Origin: AP-15 sp963814865
GTDB lineage: Bacteria > Pseudomonadota > Alphaproteobacteria > ATCC43930 > CGMCC-115725
Assembly (NCBI GenBank): GCA_963814865.1
Contig: CAWFEN010000010.1
Span: forward strand, 124,001-188,000
Length of the DNA stretch: 64,000 nt
Direction of reading: 5' to 3'
Shown: positions 43,902 through 52,061 of the stretch, in pieces
Numbering within the stretch: the stretch's first letter is position 1
Layout: the number at the start of each line of letters is the position of its first letter
Program-made: the position numbers and the translations under genes
The notes under the pieces: model-generated
Seen by the model: only the letters and a program-made list of their open reading frames with translations
The model's database searches: none
Told to the model about the DNA's origin: nothing

Positions 43902-45818
43902 TCAAGCCCGCGCGAGACCGCCGACACCGCCCGAGCATGCCGCCGGCACCGGCGGCGGTGCTCGCGCTTCGACCGCGTGGCCGGGGGCGATTTCGATCAG
44001 CCGCAGCGAGTCCGCGGGGCCGCGGCAGAACGGTTCCGGCCACGCCGCCGGGTCCGATGCCCGGTCCTCGAGCAAGCGATGAAAATCGAGCCGGTCCGCC
44101 GGGTCCGGTTCCGGCACCGCGGCGAGCAGCGCCTGCGTATAGGGATGCACCGGATTGCGGAACAAAGTAGCGCGGTCGGCAATCTCGACGATGCGGCCGG
44201 CGCACATTACCGCGATGCGGTCGGCGATGTAATCGACCACCGCCAGATTGTGGGAAATGAAGAGATAGGTCAGCGACAGCTTTTCCTTCAATTCCATCAG
44301 CAGGTTGAGGACCTGCGCCTGGATCGAGACGTCGAGCGCCGAGGTCGGCTCGTCGCAGATGACGAGATCGGGCCGCAACGCCAGCGCGCGGGCGATGCCG
44401 ATGCGCTGGCGCTGGCCGCCGGAAAAGCTGTGCGGATATCGCTTCAGATGGCGCAAATCGAGGCCGACCAAGCTGACCAGCTCCTGCACCATCTCGCGGC
44501 GCCGGCGCGGATCGCCGATGCGATGGATCACCAGCGGCTCCTCGATGATGTCGAAAATCGTCATCCGCGGGTTCAGCGAGCCGAACGGGTCCTGAAAGAT
44601 GAATTGAACCTGGCGGCGAAATTGTTTCAGGCCGTCGCCTTCGAGCGCCAGCACGTCGGTCATCCGGCCGCGGTGGTTGAAGGTGACCGATCCGGCATCG
44701 GGGGTCACCGCGCGCAGCAGCACCTTGCTGAGCGTGGTCTTGCCGCAGCCGCTCTCGCCGACGAGCCCGAGACACTCGCCGCGTTCGATCCGCAGGCTGA
44801 CATCATCGATGGCGAGCACCCGCCCGGCCGATTTGGCGCGGCCGAACCAGCCGCTCTTGCGGGTGGTGAAGACCTTTCGCACCCCGGCGCATTCGAGCAG
44901 CGGAGCGCCGCCGTCCTCCGGCCATCGCGCTTTTTCCGCCATCAGATGGGGTGCGGCGCCGGACGAGACTTCCCGGATCGGCACGAGCCGCTCGCCGGGC
45001 TTCATGTCGAAACGCGGCACCGCCCGCAGCAGGGCGCGCAGATAAGGATGCTCGGGCCGCGCGAAGATGTCCTCGAGCGTGCCGCTCTCCATGACCTCGC
45101 CGCGATACATGACGACGATTTCCTCGGCGACGTTGGCGACGACGCCGAGGTCGTGGGTGATCAGCAGCACCGCCATGCCGAGCTCGTGCTGCAATTCGCT
45201 CATCAGCTTCAGGATCTGCGCCTGGATCGTGACGTCGAGCGCCGTCGTCGGTTCGTCGGCGATCAGCAGCGCCGGCCGGCAGACCAGCGCCATCGCGATC
45301 ATCGCCCGCTGACGCAACCCGCCCGACAGCTCGAACGGGTAGCTGTGCAATGCCTGCCTCGCATCGGGAAAGCCGACGAGCCGCAAGGTCTCCTGTGTCA
45401 GCTCGGTGGCTTCGCGGGCACCCGCCGCGCGATGCAGCCGCAATGCCTCGACGACCTGGTTGCCTATCGTGTGGAGCGGCGACAGCGAGGTCATCGGCTC
45501 CTGAAAGATGATCGAGATGCGCCCGCCGCGGATCGCCCGCATCTGGCTGCCGTCGCGCGGCAGCTTCGCGAGATCGACGACGGCGCCGCCCTGGCGCGGG
45601 TCGGCGAACAGGATCTCGCCTCCGGTGATCTGGCCGCTGCGTGGCAGGATGCGCAGGATGGCCTGGCTGACCACCGATTTTCCCGAGCCCGATTCGCCGA
45701 CCAGCGCCACGACCGAGTGCGGACGAACGCGAAACGACACGCCGGTGACGGCTCGGATGAAGCCGCCGGGAGCGGCGAAACGGACATGCAGGTCGCGGAT
45801 CGAGAGAAGATCGGTCAC
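43902..45818 (-). CDS. Double ATPase (DppD-DppF-like fusion) of an oligopeptide-type ABC importer
   Basis: 638 residues from the GTG at 45818, overlapping the stop of the gene before it by 4 bases. Two complete ABC domains: the first with GESGSGKS, LSGGLRQR and LLIADEPTTALD, the second with GESGCGKT, FSGGQRQR and VICDEPTSALD. An interdomain linker carries the oligopeptide-type C-terminal extension. This single-chain form is typical of YejF-type transporters. It powers the permeases encoded downstream. All motifs are intact, so the importer should be active if the binding-protein lesion is an error. Confidence 0.93.
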   Translation of the reverse strand: MTDLLSIRDLHVRFAAPGGFIRAVTGVSFRVRPHSVVALVGESGSGKSVVSQAILRILPRSGQITGGEILFADPRQGGAVVDLAKLPRDGSQMRAIRGGRISIIFQEPMTSLSPLHTIGNQVVEALRLHRAAGAREATELTQETLRLVGFPDARQALHSYPFELSGGLRQRAMIAMALVCRPALLIADEPTTALDVTIQAQILKLMSELQHELGMAVLLITHDLGVVANVAEEIVVMYRGEVMESGTLEDIFARPEHPYLRALLRAVPRFDMKPGERLVPIREVSSGAAPHLMAEKARWPEDGGAPLLECAGVRKVFTTRKSGWFGRAKSAGRVLAIDDVSLRIERGECLGLVGESGCGKTTLSKVLLRAVTPDAGSVTFNHRGRMTDVLALEGDGLKQFRRQVQFIFQDPFGSLNPRMTIFDIIEEPLVIHRIGDPRRRREMVQELVSLVGLDLRHLKRYPHSFSGGQRQRIGIARALALRPDLVICDEPTSALDVSIQAQVLNLLMELKEKLSLTYLFISHNLAVVDYIADRIAVMCAGRIVEIADRATLFRNPVHPYTQALLAAVPEPDPADRLDFHRLLEDRASDPAAWPEPFCRGPADSLRLIEIAPGHAVEARAPPPVPAACSGGVGGLARA

Positions 45819-46336
45819 GCCGCACCGCTGCGTGCTTGCGAAAACCCGAAGGCGACGGCCGGCGGCTCGATTCCGAGCGCTTCCAGATTGGCCGCCGTCG
45901 CCGCGTTGAGCGCGAGGCCGCGCGCCCGGGCGGCGCGGGCAGCGCGGGCGACCAGCTCGGCAAAGCCGTCGATCCGGCTGTCGAGACGCAAGGTCGACCG
46001 GCCCGAGCGGAGCGTGAGCTGCATCCAGCCGTCGCGGCGGTCGCGACTGGTCGAATAGTAGGCGAGCCTCATGCCATCGAGCTCGGCCCAGGCGACCACC
46101 GCGCGCAGCGGCCCCGAGGCGCGCAACCCCATGTCGGTGATTTCGACCCGCGTCCCGTGGCGCAGCGCCGTGCGTATGCCGAACAGCAAAAACAGCGCGG
46201 CGAGGCCGGCCAGGATCGTCGCGGCGATCGCGCCGACGGGCGCGGCCGCAAGGATCGCCACGGCCGGAACGAGCCCGGCGGCGGCGCGCAGGTAGTCGCC
46301 GAGCATCGCTGCGTTGGGATAGGCGTGGCTGGTCAC
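45815..46336 (-). CDS. Small membrane protein with a PH-like domain
   Basis: 173 residues from the GTG at 46336 that overlaps the deacetylase-like stop by 4 bases. Two hydrophobic segments (about 16-34 and 36-54) are followed by a beta-rich, PH-like domain (VEITDMGLRASGPLRAVVAW, WMQLTLRSGRSTLRLD) and a final amphipathic helix. The two-helix hairpin plus PH-like strand arrangement is like bacterial PH-domain membrane proteins. Function unknown. Its position, overlapping genes on both sides, makes it a probable component of the system. Confidence 0.65.
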   Translation of the reverse strand: MTSHAYPNAAMLGDYLRAAAGLVPAVAILAAAPVGAIAATILAGLAALFLLFGIRTALRHGTRVEITDMGLRASGPLRAVVAWAELDGMRLAYYSTSRDRRDGWMQLTLRSGRSTLRLDSRIDGFAELVARAARAARARGLALNAATAANLEALGIEPPAVAFGFSQARSGAA

Positions 46337-47160
46337 GCGCGGCCGCCGAGCCCCGGGGCGAAGACCTCGCCACCGCAAAGCCAGCGCACCGCCGGGTGCG
46401 CCCGGGTGACCGCGACCAGCCGGGCGAGGAACCAATCCGCGGCTTCGTCCTGGACGAGGTGATGGGTCAGGATTCCGGTCGGCTCATCGCTGTCGAGCCG
46501 GCCGAGGCGGCGCTCCCGCAGATGCCCGACGAGACCGCCCAGCGCCGCCGCTTCGCCGATGAAGCCGCGATCGCCGCCCCAGGCGACGAGATCGACATGG
46601 ATATCGGCCTCGAACACGCCGGGCGTCGGCCACGCCGTGCGCCGCGGCTTGGCGCGCGAGATCGCGCCGATGCCGCATTCGGCGAGCAGCGGCAGGAAAT
46701 CCGGGTCGAAGCGGTTCCACGGCGGCGCCAGCACGGGAAGCGCGGCGGCGCCAAAAAGCGCCGTCAGCCGCGCCCGGCCCGCGGCGAGATCGGCGGACAC
46801 CGCTTCCCGCGGGCGGCCGGGCGGGAATTCGCTCTTCCTGCGGTCGGCGGCGTGGTTCAGGTGACGCCAGCCATGCTGCAGAATTGCGATCGACGTCGAG
46901 TCGCCCGATCGCGCGCCGTGCGCCAGGCGTCCGGCGAGCCCGGTATCGGCGCCGGCCGGTATCACCGCCAGCGCCACCGGCACGTCGCCCGCGATCGCCA
47001 GCAGCCGGTCGAGCCGATCGCTCGCCGCCGTCGCATCATCATCGCGCCACCACAACGTCGCCACCCGCCCCGCCTCGCCCCAGCGCTCGAACTCGTCGGC
47101 CAGATCGCACCACCCCGCCGTCGTCACCCGAAGCTCGGCGTCATGCGGCTGGTTGCTCAT
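46333..47160 (-). CDS. Polysaccharide deacetylase-family-like protein
   Basis: 275 residues, cytoplasmic by sequence (no signal). It has a divergent NodB-like barrel: LWWRDDDATAAS near 37-48 (the Asp pair that binds metal), AILQHGWRHLNH (about 92-103, the His motif), and PVLAPPWNRFDP as the catalytic-His/Arg region. It should remove acetyl or related groups from a sugar or lipid-sugar, but a role on a soluble intermediate inside the cell fits the lack of a signal. Overlaps both neighbours by 4 bases. Confidence 0.8.
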   Translation of the reverse strand: MSNQPHDAELRVTTAGWCDLADEFERWGEAGRVATLWWRDDDATAASDRLDRLLAIAGDVPVALAVIPAGADTGLAGRLAHGARSGDSTSIAILQHGWRHLNHAADRRKSEFPPGRPREAVSADLAAGRARLTALFGAAALPVLAPPWNRFDPDFLPLLAECGIGAISRAKPRRTAWPTPGVFEADIHVDLVAWGGDRGFIGEAAALGGLVGHLRERRLGRLDSDEPTGILTHHLVQDEAADWFLARLVAVTRAHPAVRWLCGGEVFAPGLGGRA

Positions 47161-48362
47161 TTGCCGATCATACAGTCACTCGGCGACGTTACAAAATTCC
47201 GAACGCCGGTCGCGCCGCGGCCGATCAGGTCGGCGACGATCGCGGCAGTGCGTCGCGCGCCCCCGGTATCGACGGCAAGCATTGCCGGGCGCCGGGTCGA
47301 GGTACGCTCGATCGCCCGGGCGAGCCGCTCCGGCGAGAGCTCGGCTTCGGCGACGAGTTCGACGACGCCGCGCGCCGCCAACCTCTCGGCGCGCAGGGAT
47401 TGCTCGGTTTCGCGCGCGTCGGCGAACGGCACGACGACCGCGGCGGCGTTCGCGGCGAGGATGTCGAGGATGGTATTGTATCCGGCCTGGCTGACCGAAA
47501 CATGGCAGCGCCGCAACATCTGCGGAAATGCCGCCCGGTAGCGTTCGAGAATGACGCCGTCGGGCAGCCGCCCGGCCAGCGCCGCGAATTCCGGCTGCGG
47601 CAGGTTGGGTCCGGCGAGCAGACGCCAGGGGCGGTCGGCAAGACAGCCCCGGCGCCGCGCCTCGAGCGCCGTCGCCAGCAGCGCGCCGCCGACCGCGCCG
47701 CCGCCGGCCGAGACCAGAACCTCGCCGGTTCCGGCAGTCTCGCCCGCTGCGTCCGGCCGATCGGGAGCGCCGACATAGCCGGTATAGATCACCCGGTCTG
47801 CGATCTCAGCCGCCGGGGCGAAGCTCGCTTCGAGCGGGATGAAAGCCGGGTCGCCGTGCACCAGCACGGCGTCGAAATCAGCACGGACCCGGTCGATGAT
47901 CTCGCGCTGGCGCTTCGCATCGTCGGCGACGACGACGATGTCACGAATTGAACACAGCACGCGAGCGCGCGGTCGGCATGCGCGCGCCGCCGCGATCAGC
48001 GGGTCGAGCTCGAAGCGGAAGGCGCGCCGGCCGAACGGGAAGGCCTCGATTACCAGGGCGTCGGGCCGCGCTGCGGCAAAGGCCTCGAGCAAGGCCTGCC
48101 GGCGCGAGCCGCGCAGCGCGTCGTCGACGGGGCGACCGTCGGCATCGACGAATTCCTTGAAGCGGGCGTCGCGCGCCCGGATCGGCGCCAGCTGGACGAC
48201 CCGCTCGGCCGCCGCCTCGGCCAATGCCGGCAGCGGCTCGCCGCCCGAGACCAGGGTTATCCGCATGCCCTTCGCCGCCATCGCCTCGACCAGATGCAGG
48301 GCGCGGTGCAGATGCCCGATCCCGAGCAGGTGCTGCACATAGAAGAGGACCGAACCGGTCAC
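47157..48362 (-). CDS. Glycosyltransferase, GT28/MurG-like (first of two)
   Basis: 401 residues with a GT-B fold. N-terminal VLFYVQHLLGIGHLHRALHL provides the glycine-rich loop, and the C-terminal half has VLVSAGGGAVG and VSQAGYNTILDIL, the nucleotide-sugar donor site of MurG-like enzymes. The YIYTGYVG-like segment (VIYTGYVGAPD) is shared with the paralogue at 50793-52034. The donor and acceptor are not known. It overlaps the neighbouring genes by 4 bases on both sides. Confidence 0.85.
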   Translation of the reverse strand: MTGSVLFYVQHLLGIGHLHRALHLVEAMAAKGMRITLVSGGEPLPALAEAAAERVVQLAPIRARDARFKEFVDADGRPVDDALRGSRRQALLEAFAAARPDALVIEAFPFGRRAFRFELDPLIAAARACRPRARVLCSIRDIVVVADDAKRQREIIDRVRADFDAVLVHGDPAFIPLEASFAPAAEIADRVIYTGYVGAPDRPDAAGETAGTGEVLVSAGGGAVGGALLATALEARRRGCLADRPWRLLAGPNLPQPEFAALAGRLPDGVILERYRAAFPQMLRRCHVSVSQAGYNTILDILAANAAAVVVPFADARETEQSLRAERLAARGVVELVAEAELSPERLARAIERTSTRRPAMLAVDTGGARRTAAIVADLIGRGATGVRNFVTSPSDCMIGK

Positions 48363-49465
48363 GCGGCCTGCCGAGGGCGGAGCCTCGCGATGACCGCAGC
48401 GAGGCGGCGGGCGGCGGCGGCGAGATCGTGCTCGGCCAGCACGCGCCGCCGCGCCGCCGCGGCGAAAGCGGCCCGCCGGGCAGGATCGGCGATCAGGCTG
48501 CGCACCGCTGCGGCGAAAGCGGCGGCGTCGCCCGGCGCCGCGAGCAGCCCGGTCAGCCCCGGTACGACGATCTCGCCGACGCCGCCGCCCGCGCCGGCGA
48601 CGACCGGCAGCCCGGCCGCCTGGGCTTCGAGGAGGGCCATGCCGAAGGCTTCGTTGACCGCCGGCCAGACGCAGAGATCGGCAGCGGCGAGCCGCCGGGC
48701 GATCACCTCGGGGGCGAGCGCGCCGGCCCAGACGACGCGCTCGCCGAGTGGGGCGAGCGCGCTTTCAACCTCGCGCCTTGCGGCGCCGTCGCCGACCACC
48801 TCCAGCGACCAGGCGAGGTCGAGCAGGCGGGACAGGGCGTCGCCGAGAATATGGTACGAGGCGAGCTTGTCGCCCGGGCGCATCATCGCCACCGCGATCA
48901 GGCGCGGCGGTCCGGCACTGGCGTCCGTCCGCGGCACGTAGGAGGCGGCGTCGAGAAACGGCTTGAGCGCGACCCAGCAGCCGGGATCGGGCAGCAGCGG
49001 CAACACGCAATCCCGATCGGCCGGGTTGAGCCCGATCACCGCATCGGCCTGGCGGATCGCCTGTCGGGCGGCGCGATAGCCGGCGGCCCAGGGCCCGTGC
49101 GCCTGTTTCGGCGCGTCGGAGGCCTCGGCGACGACGTAGGGGATGCCGAGCGCCTGCGCAATGACCGGGCCGAGCCAGTCCGGCGCCTTGTGATAGAGGT
49201 GATAGGTGAACCAGAGTTCGGGCGCGGTATCGGGGGCGGCGCGGCAATGGCGGACCGAGCGCAGGGCAAGACGCCGGCCGATGGCGGCAAGCCGGGCCTG
49301 GCGGATCGGGTCGCCGCGCCCGTCATAGCTGCGAAAGCGCGATGCAAGCACCGGGTCGTACCCGGCCTGCCGCAAGGCCGCGAGGAAGAGCTGCGCCATC
49401 CGGCGATCGCCCGAGGGAACCGGATGATCGGGCGGCTTCAGCGGCGCATAAAAGGCGATGCGCAT
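48359..49465 (-). CDS. Glycosyltransferase family 4-like
   Basis: 368 residues, GT-B fold. LIAVAMMRPGDKLASYHILG and LEVVGDGAARREVE mark the C-terminal domain, and EAFGMALLEAQAAGLPVVAG is the EX7E donor-sugar motif of GT1/GT4. The tail carries the low-complexity helices PARRAAFAAAARRRVLAE. The N-terminus lacks a membrane segment. Twelve bases separate it from the gene before it, and it overlaps the next by 4. Confidence 0.9.
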   Translation of the reverse strand: MRIAFYAPLKPPDHPVPSGDRRMAQLFLAALRQAGYDPVLASRFRSYDGRGDPIRQARLAAIGRRLALRSVRHCRAAPDTAPELWFTYHLYHKAPDWLGPVIAQALGIPYVVAEASDAPKQAHGPWAAGYRAARQAIRQADAVIGLNPADRDCVLPLLPDPGCWVALKPFLDAASYVPRTDASAGPPRLIAVAMMRPGDKLASYHILGDALSRLLDLAWSLEVVGDGAARREVESALAPLGERVVWAGALAPEVIARRLAAADLCVWPAVNEAFGMALLEAQAAGLPVVAGAGGGVGEIVVPGLTGLLAAPGDAAAFAAAVRSLIADPARRAAFAAAARRRVLAEHDLAAAARRLAAVIARLRPRQAA

Positions 49466-49476
49466 GGGCCGGCAGG

Positions 49477-50791
49477 CTAGCGCGCCTCGGCGAGTGCGGG
49501 GGCGAGTTCCGGAGTGGCGGCGGGTCGCTCCGGCGCGCCGGAAGGCGGCAGCCCGAAGCGGCCGGCGAGTTCGTCGATACCCGCCTGCATCGCGAAGCAG
49601 CGGCGCACGCGGCGCTCGCCGGCGGCAGCCAGGGCGGCGCGCCGGGCGGGATCACGGATCAGCTGTTCGAGCGCCAGCGGCGAGCGCGGCCGGGTCGCCG
49701 GGCGGGGTCAGGAGCCCGGTCACGCCATCTTCGATCAGCTCGGGAATCCCCGACACATTCGTCGTGACGCAGGCCAGGCGCTGGCTCTGCGCTTCCATCA
49801 GCACGTTGGGAAGGCCGTCGCGGTCGCCGTCCGGCGCCACCTTGCAGGCGAGCACGAACAGATCGGCCGCGCGGCAGGCGGCGAGCACTTCGGGCTGGGG
49901 CTGGGCGCCGCGCCACTCGATCCGGTGCGACAGGCCCAGCGCCTCGGCCCGTCGCCGCAGCCCGACGCCGAGAGCGCCGCCGCCGATATGGACGAGGTGC
50001 CATTCGAGCCGGGCGGGCAGCAGCGCCAGCGCCGCGAGGAGATCGTCATAGCCCTTTTTCGCGACTGCGCGCCCGACCGACAGCAGCACGACCGGCCGGT
50101 CCGGGTCGCTGCCGTCACCGCCGAGGGGCCGCGCCGGCGGTGGCGGAAAACGCTCGAGATCGAGCCCGTGATAGCACAGCGCCACGCGGTCCGGCCGCGG
50201 CGCCAATTGCGCGAGATGAGTGTGCCCGGCCCCGGTGCAGGTCACCGCCCAAGCCGCGTCGGCGAGCTTCTCCGCCTTTTCCCAGGCCGGAATCGTCCAG
50301 ATGTCCTTGGCGTGCGCCGAAACCGACCAGCCGAGGCCGCGGATCAGCGCGGCGTAGCGGGCGACCGAGGCGGGGGTATGCAGGAAATGGGCGTGGAGGT
50401 GGCCGATATCGGCGGGCAGCTCGGCCGCCAGCACCACCGCCTGGCCAAAGCGGCGGATGCGGTTCGGGGTCGGGTCGCGCACGAGATCGGCGAGCCAGAC
50501 GCGCCATGCCCGGCGGTACCCCGGCTGCCGGCGGGCGCGGCGCCAGCCCTGCCACAGCCGCCGCGGCTCCTGATAGAGATATTCCGGGAGGTAGAGAAGC
50601 GCGGCGCCGATCAGCCGATGGACCGGATGCAGCGTGCGGTCGGTCGGCTGGCGCAGCGAGACGATCAGGACGTCGAGCCCGCGCTGCTCGAGAGCCAGGA
50701 TCTCCTGCGCGATAAAGGTTTCGGAGAGCCGCGGATAGCCCTTTAGCACGAAGGCGACCCGCCGGTCTGCCGGGGTCGATGTCGGCGGCAC
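49477..50791 (-). CDS. Glycosyltransferase family 4-like, frameshifted at the C-terminus
   Basis: The GTG at 50791 lies one base after the stop of the gene before it. A GT4 enzyme: FVLKGYPRLSETFIAQEILA at the N-terminus, VVLLSVGRAVAKKGYDDLLA, and DGLPNVLMEAQSQRLACVTT with the EX7E-type motif. The first frame ends early (GARTADP). One extra base at about 49674-49675 explains this: the other frame continues ALEQLIRDPARRAALAAAGE and ends at a TAG at 49477. The corrected length is about 437 residues. LPNVLMEA and the start resemble the colanic-acid type WcaL/AmsK transferases. Confidence 0.88.
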
Positions 50792-50792
50792 G

Positions 50793-52034
50793 TCAGGCCC
50801 TGAGACGCGCCCCTGCGGCGACGCGGCTCCGGCCGCGCCCGAGCCACCGGCCGGCGAGGCGGTTGACGCTCTCCATGCCGTCGAGCAGACCGGGGATCAC
50901 GACGGTAGAGGGCCGGGGCTGCCGGGTCAGCCGACGCAGCGCGGCCGCCATCACCTGCGGGTCGCGGCCTTCGTCTTCGCAGAGCATCGCGACGAGGCCG
51001 AGTTCCGCGGCGCGCTGGGCGCGGATGAACTGTTCCAGCCGCGGCACGGTTCGCGGCACGATCAGCGCCGGCTTATCGAAGGACAGGATTTCGCAGAAGG
51101 TGTTGTAGCCGCCCATCGCGACGATGCCGGCGGCGCGCGCGATCAGCGCTTCGAGCCGGGCGTCGAAGGTGATGGCGCGGACATTCGCCAGCCGCGCGGC
51201 GCGGGCATTGAAGGCCGCCTGCTGCTCGGGCATCATGAACGGACCGTAGACAAGCAAAGCGGGGATCGGGATGCCGGAATCGTGCTCGTAGGCCGCCAGC
51301 ACCAGATCGATCAGCGCCTCGCCGTCGCCGCCGCCGCCCGGCGTCACCAGCAGGAACTCGCTGTCGAGAATTCCCTGGGTCTCCGGCGTCGGCACCGGCT
51401 CGTTGGCGCTGCGCCGCAGATAGCCGGTGTAGATCATGCGGCGGCGCACGCTCGCCGGCACCCGAAGCCCGGCGAGCGGATCGCAGATCTGCGCCAGGCC
51501 GTACACCCAGATCTCGTCGTAATACTCGGACAATGCCGGGACCGCGTTCTTGCGTTCCCATTCGTCTTCGAGCGCGTCCGGATCGTCCATCACGTCGCGC
51601 AGCCCGAGGATGACCGCCGCCTTGCGCCGCTGCAGGAGCTGCAGCGTGTCGCGCACCTCGCCGCGCAGGCCCAGCGGCTCCTTATCGACGATCATCAGGT
51701 CGGGGTCGAAGATGTCGGCGGTGTGGCGGATGATCGAGGAGCGCATCGCCAGCGTCTCGTCGATGTCGATATGGAGGTTGAGCGAGACATATTCGCCGTT
51801 GCGCAGCTTGATGACGCCGGGCACCCGCACGAAATCCACCCGGGAACGGAAATCGAAGCTGCCGATGATCGGCGATCCCGAGAGGATCAGCACGGAGAGC
51901 GCCGGGTCGCCCTCCACCAGGGCATGAGCAATCGCGCGGCAGCGGCGCAGATGGCCGAGGCCAAAGCTGTCGTGACTGTAGATGAGCACCCGTTTATGGT
52001 GACGCCGACCGGCCACGCAGGCTTCCTCGCGCAT
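50793..52034 (-). CDS. Glycosyltransferase, GT28/MurG-like (second of two), first gene of the run
   Basis: 413 residues from the ATG at 52034. The start has VLIYSHDSFGLGHLRRCRAI, a GT-B glycine-rich loop, and the C-terminal half has FLLVTPGGGGDGEALIDLVL, IVAMGGYNTFCEILSF and KPALIVPRTVPRLEQ, the donor site seen in MurG-like enzymes. It is the paralogue of the gene at 47157-48362 (shared YTGYL/YTGYV, GGYNT). It starts 28 bases from the divergent exporter gene, so its promoter must overlap that gene or its leader. Confidence 0.87.
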   Translation of the reverse strand: MREEACVAGRRHHKRVLIYSHDSFGLGHLRRCRAIAHALVEGDPALSVLILSGSPIIGSFDFRSRVDFVRVPGVIKLRNGEYVSLNLHIDIDETLAMRSSIIRHTADIFDPDLMIVDKEPLGLRGEVRDTLQLLQRRKAAVILGLRDVMDDPDALEDEWERKNAVPALSEYYDEIWVYGLAQICDPLAGLRVPASVRRRMIYTGYLRRSANEPVPTPETQGILDSEFLLVTPGGGGDGEALIDLVLAAYEHDSGIPIPALLVYGPFMMPEQQAAFNARAARLANVRAITFDARLEALIARAAGIVAMGGYNTFCEILSFDKPALIVPRTVPRLEQFIRAQRAAELGLVAMLCEDEGRDPQVMAAALRRLTRQPRPSTVVIPGLLDGMESVNRLAGRWLGRGRSRVAAGARLRA

Positions 52035-52061
52035 CAGTGCGCGGCGACTATCGCATAGGCG

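Noticed and set aside
43785..46058. Plus-strand ORF of 757 codons opposite the double ATPase
   Set aside because: Antisense shadow; the minus-strand frame has two intact ABC domains.
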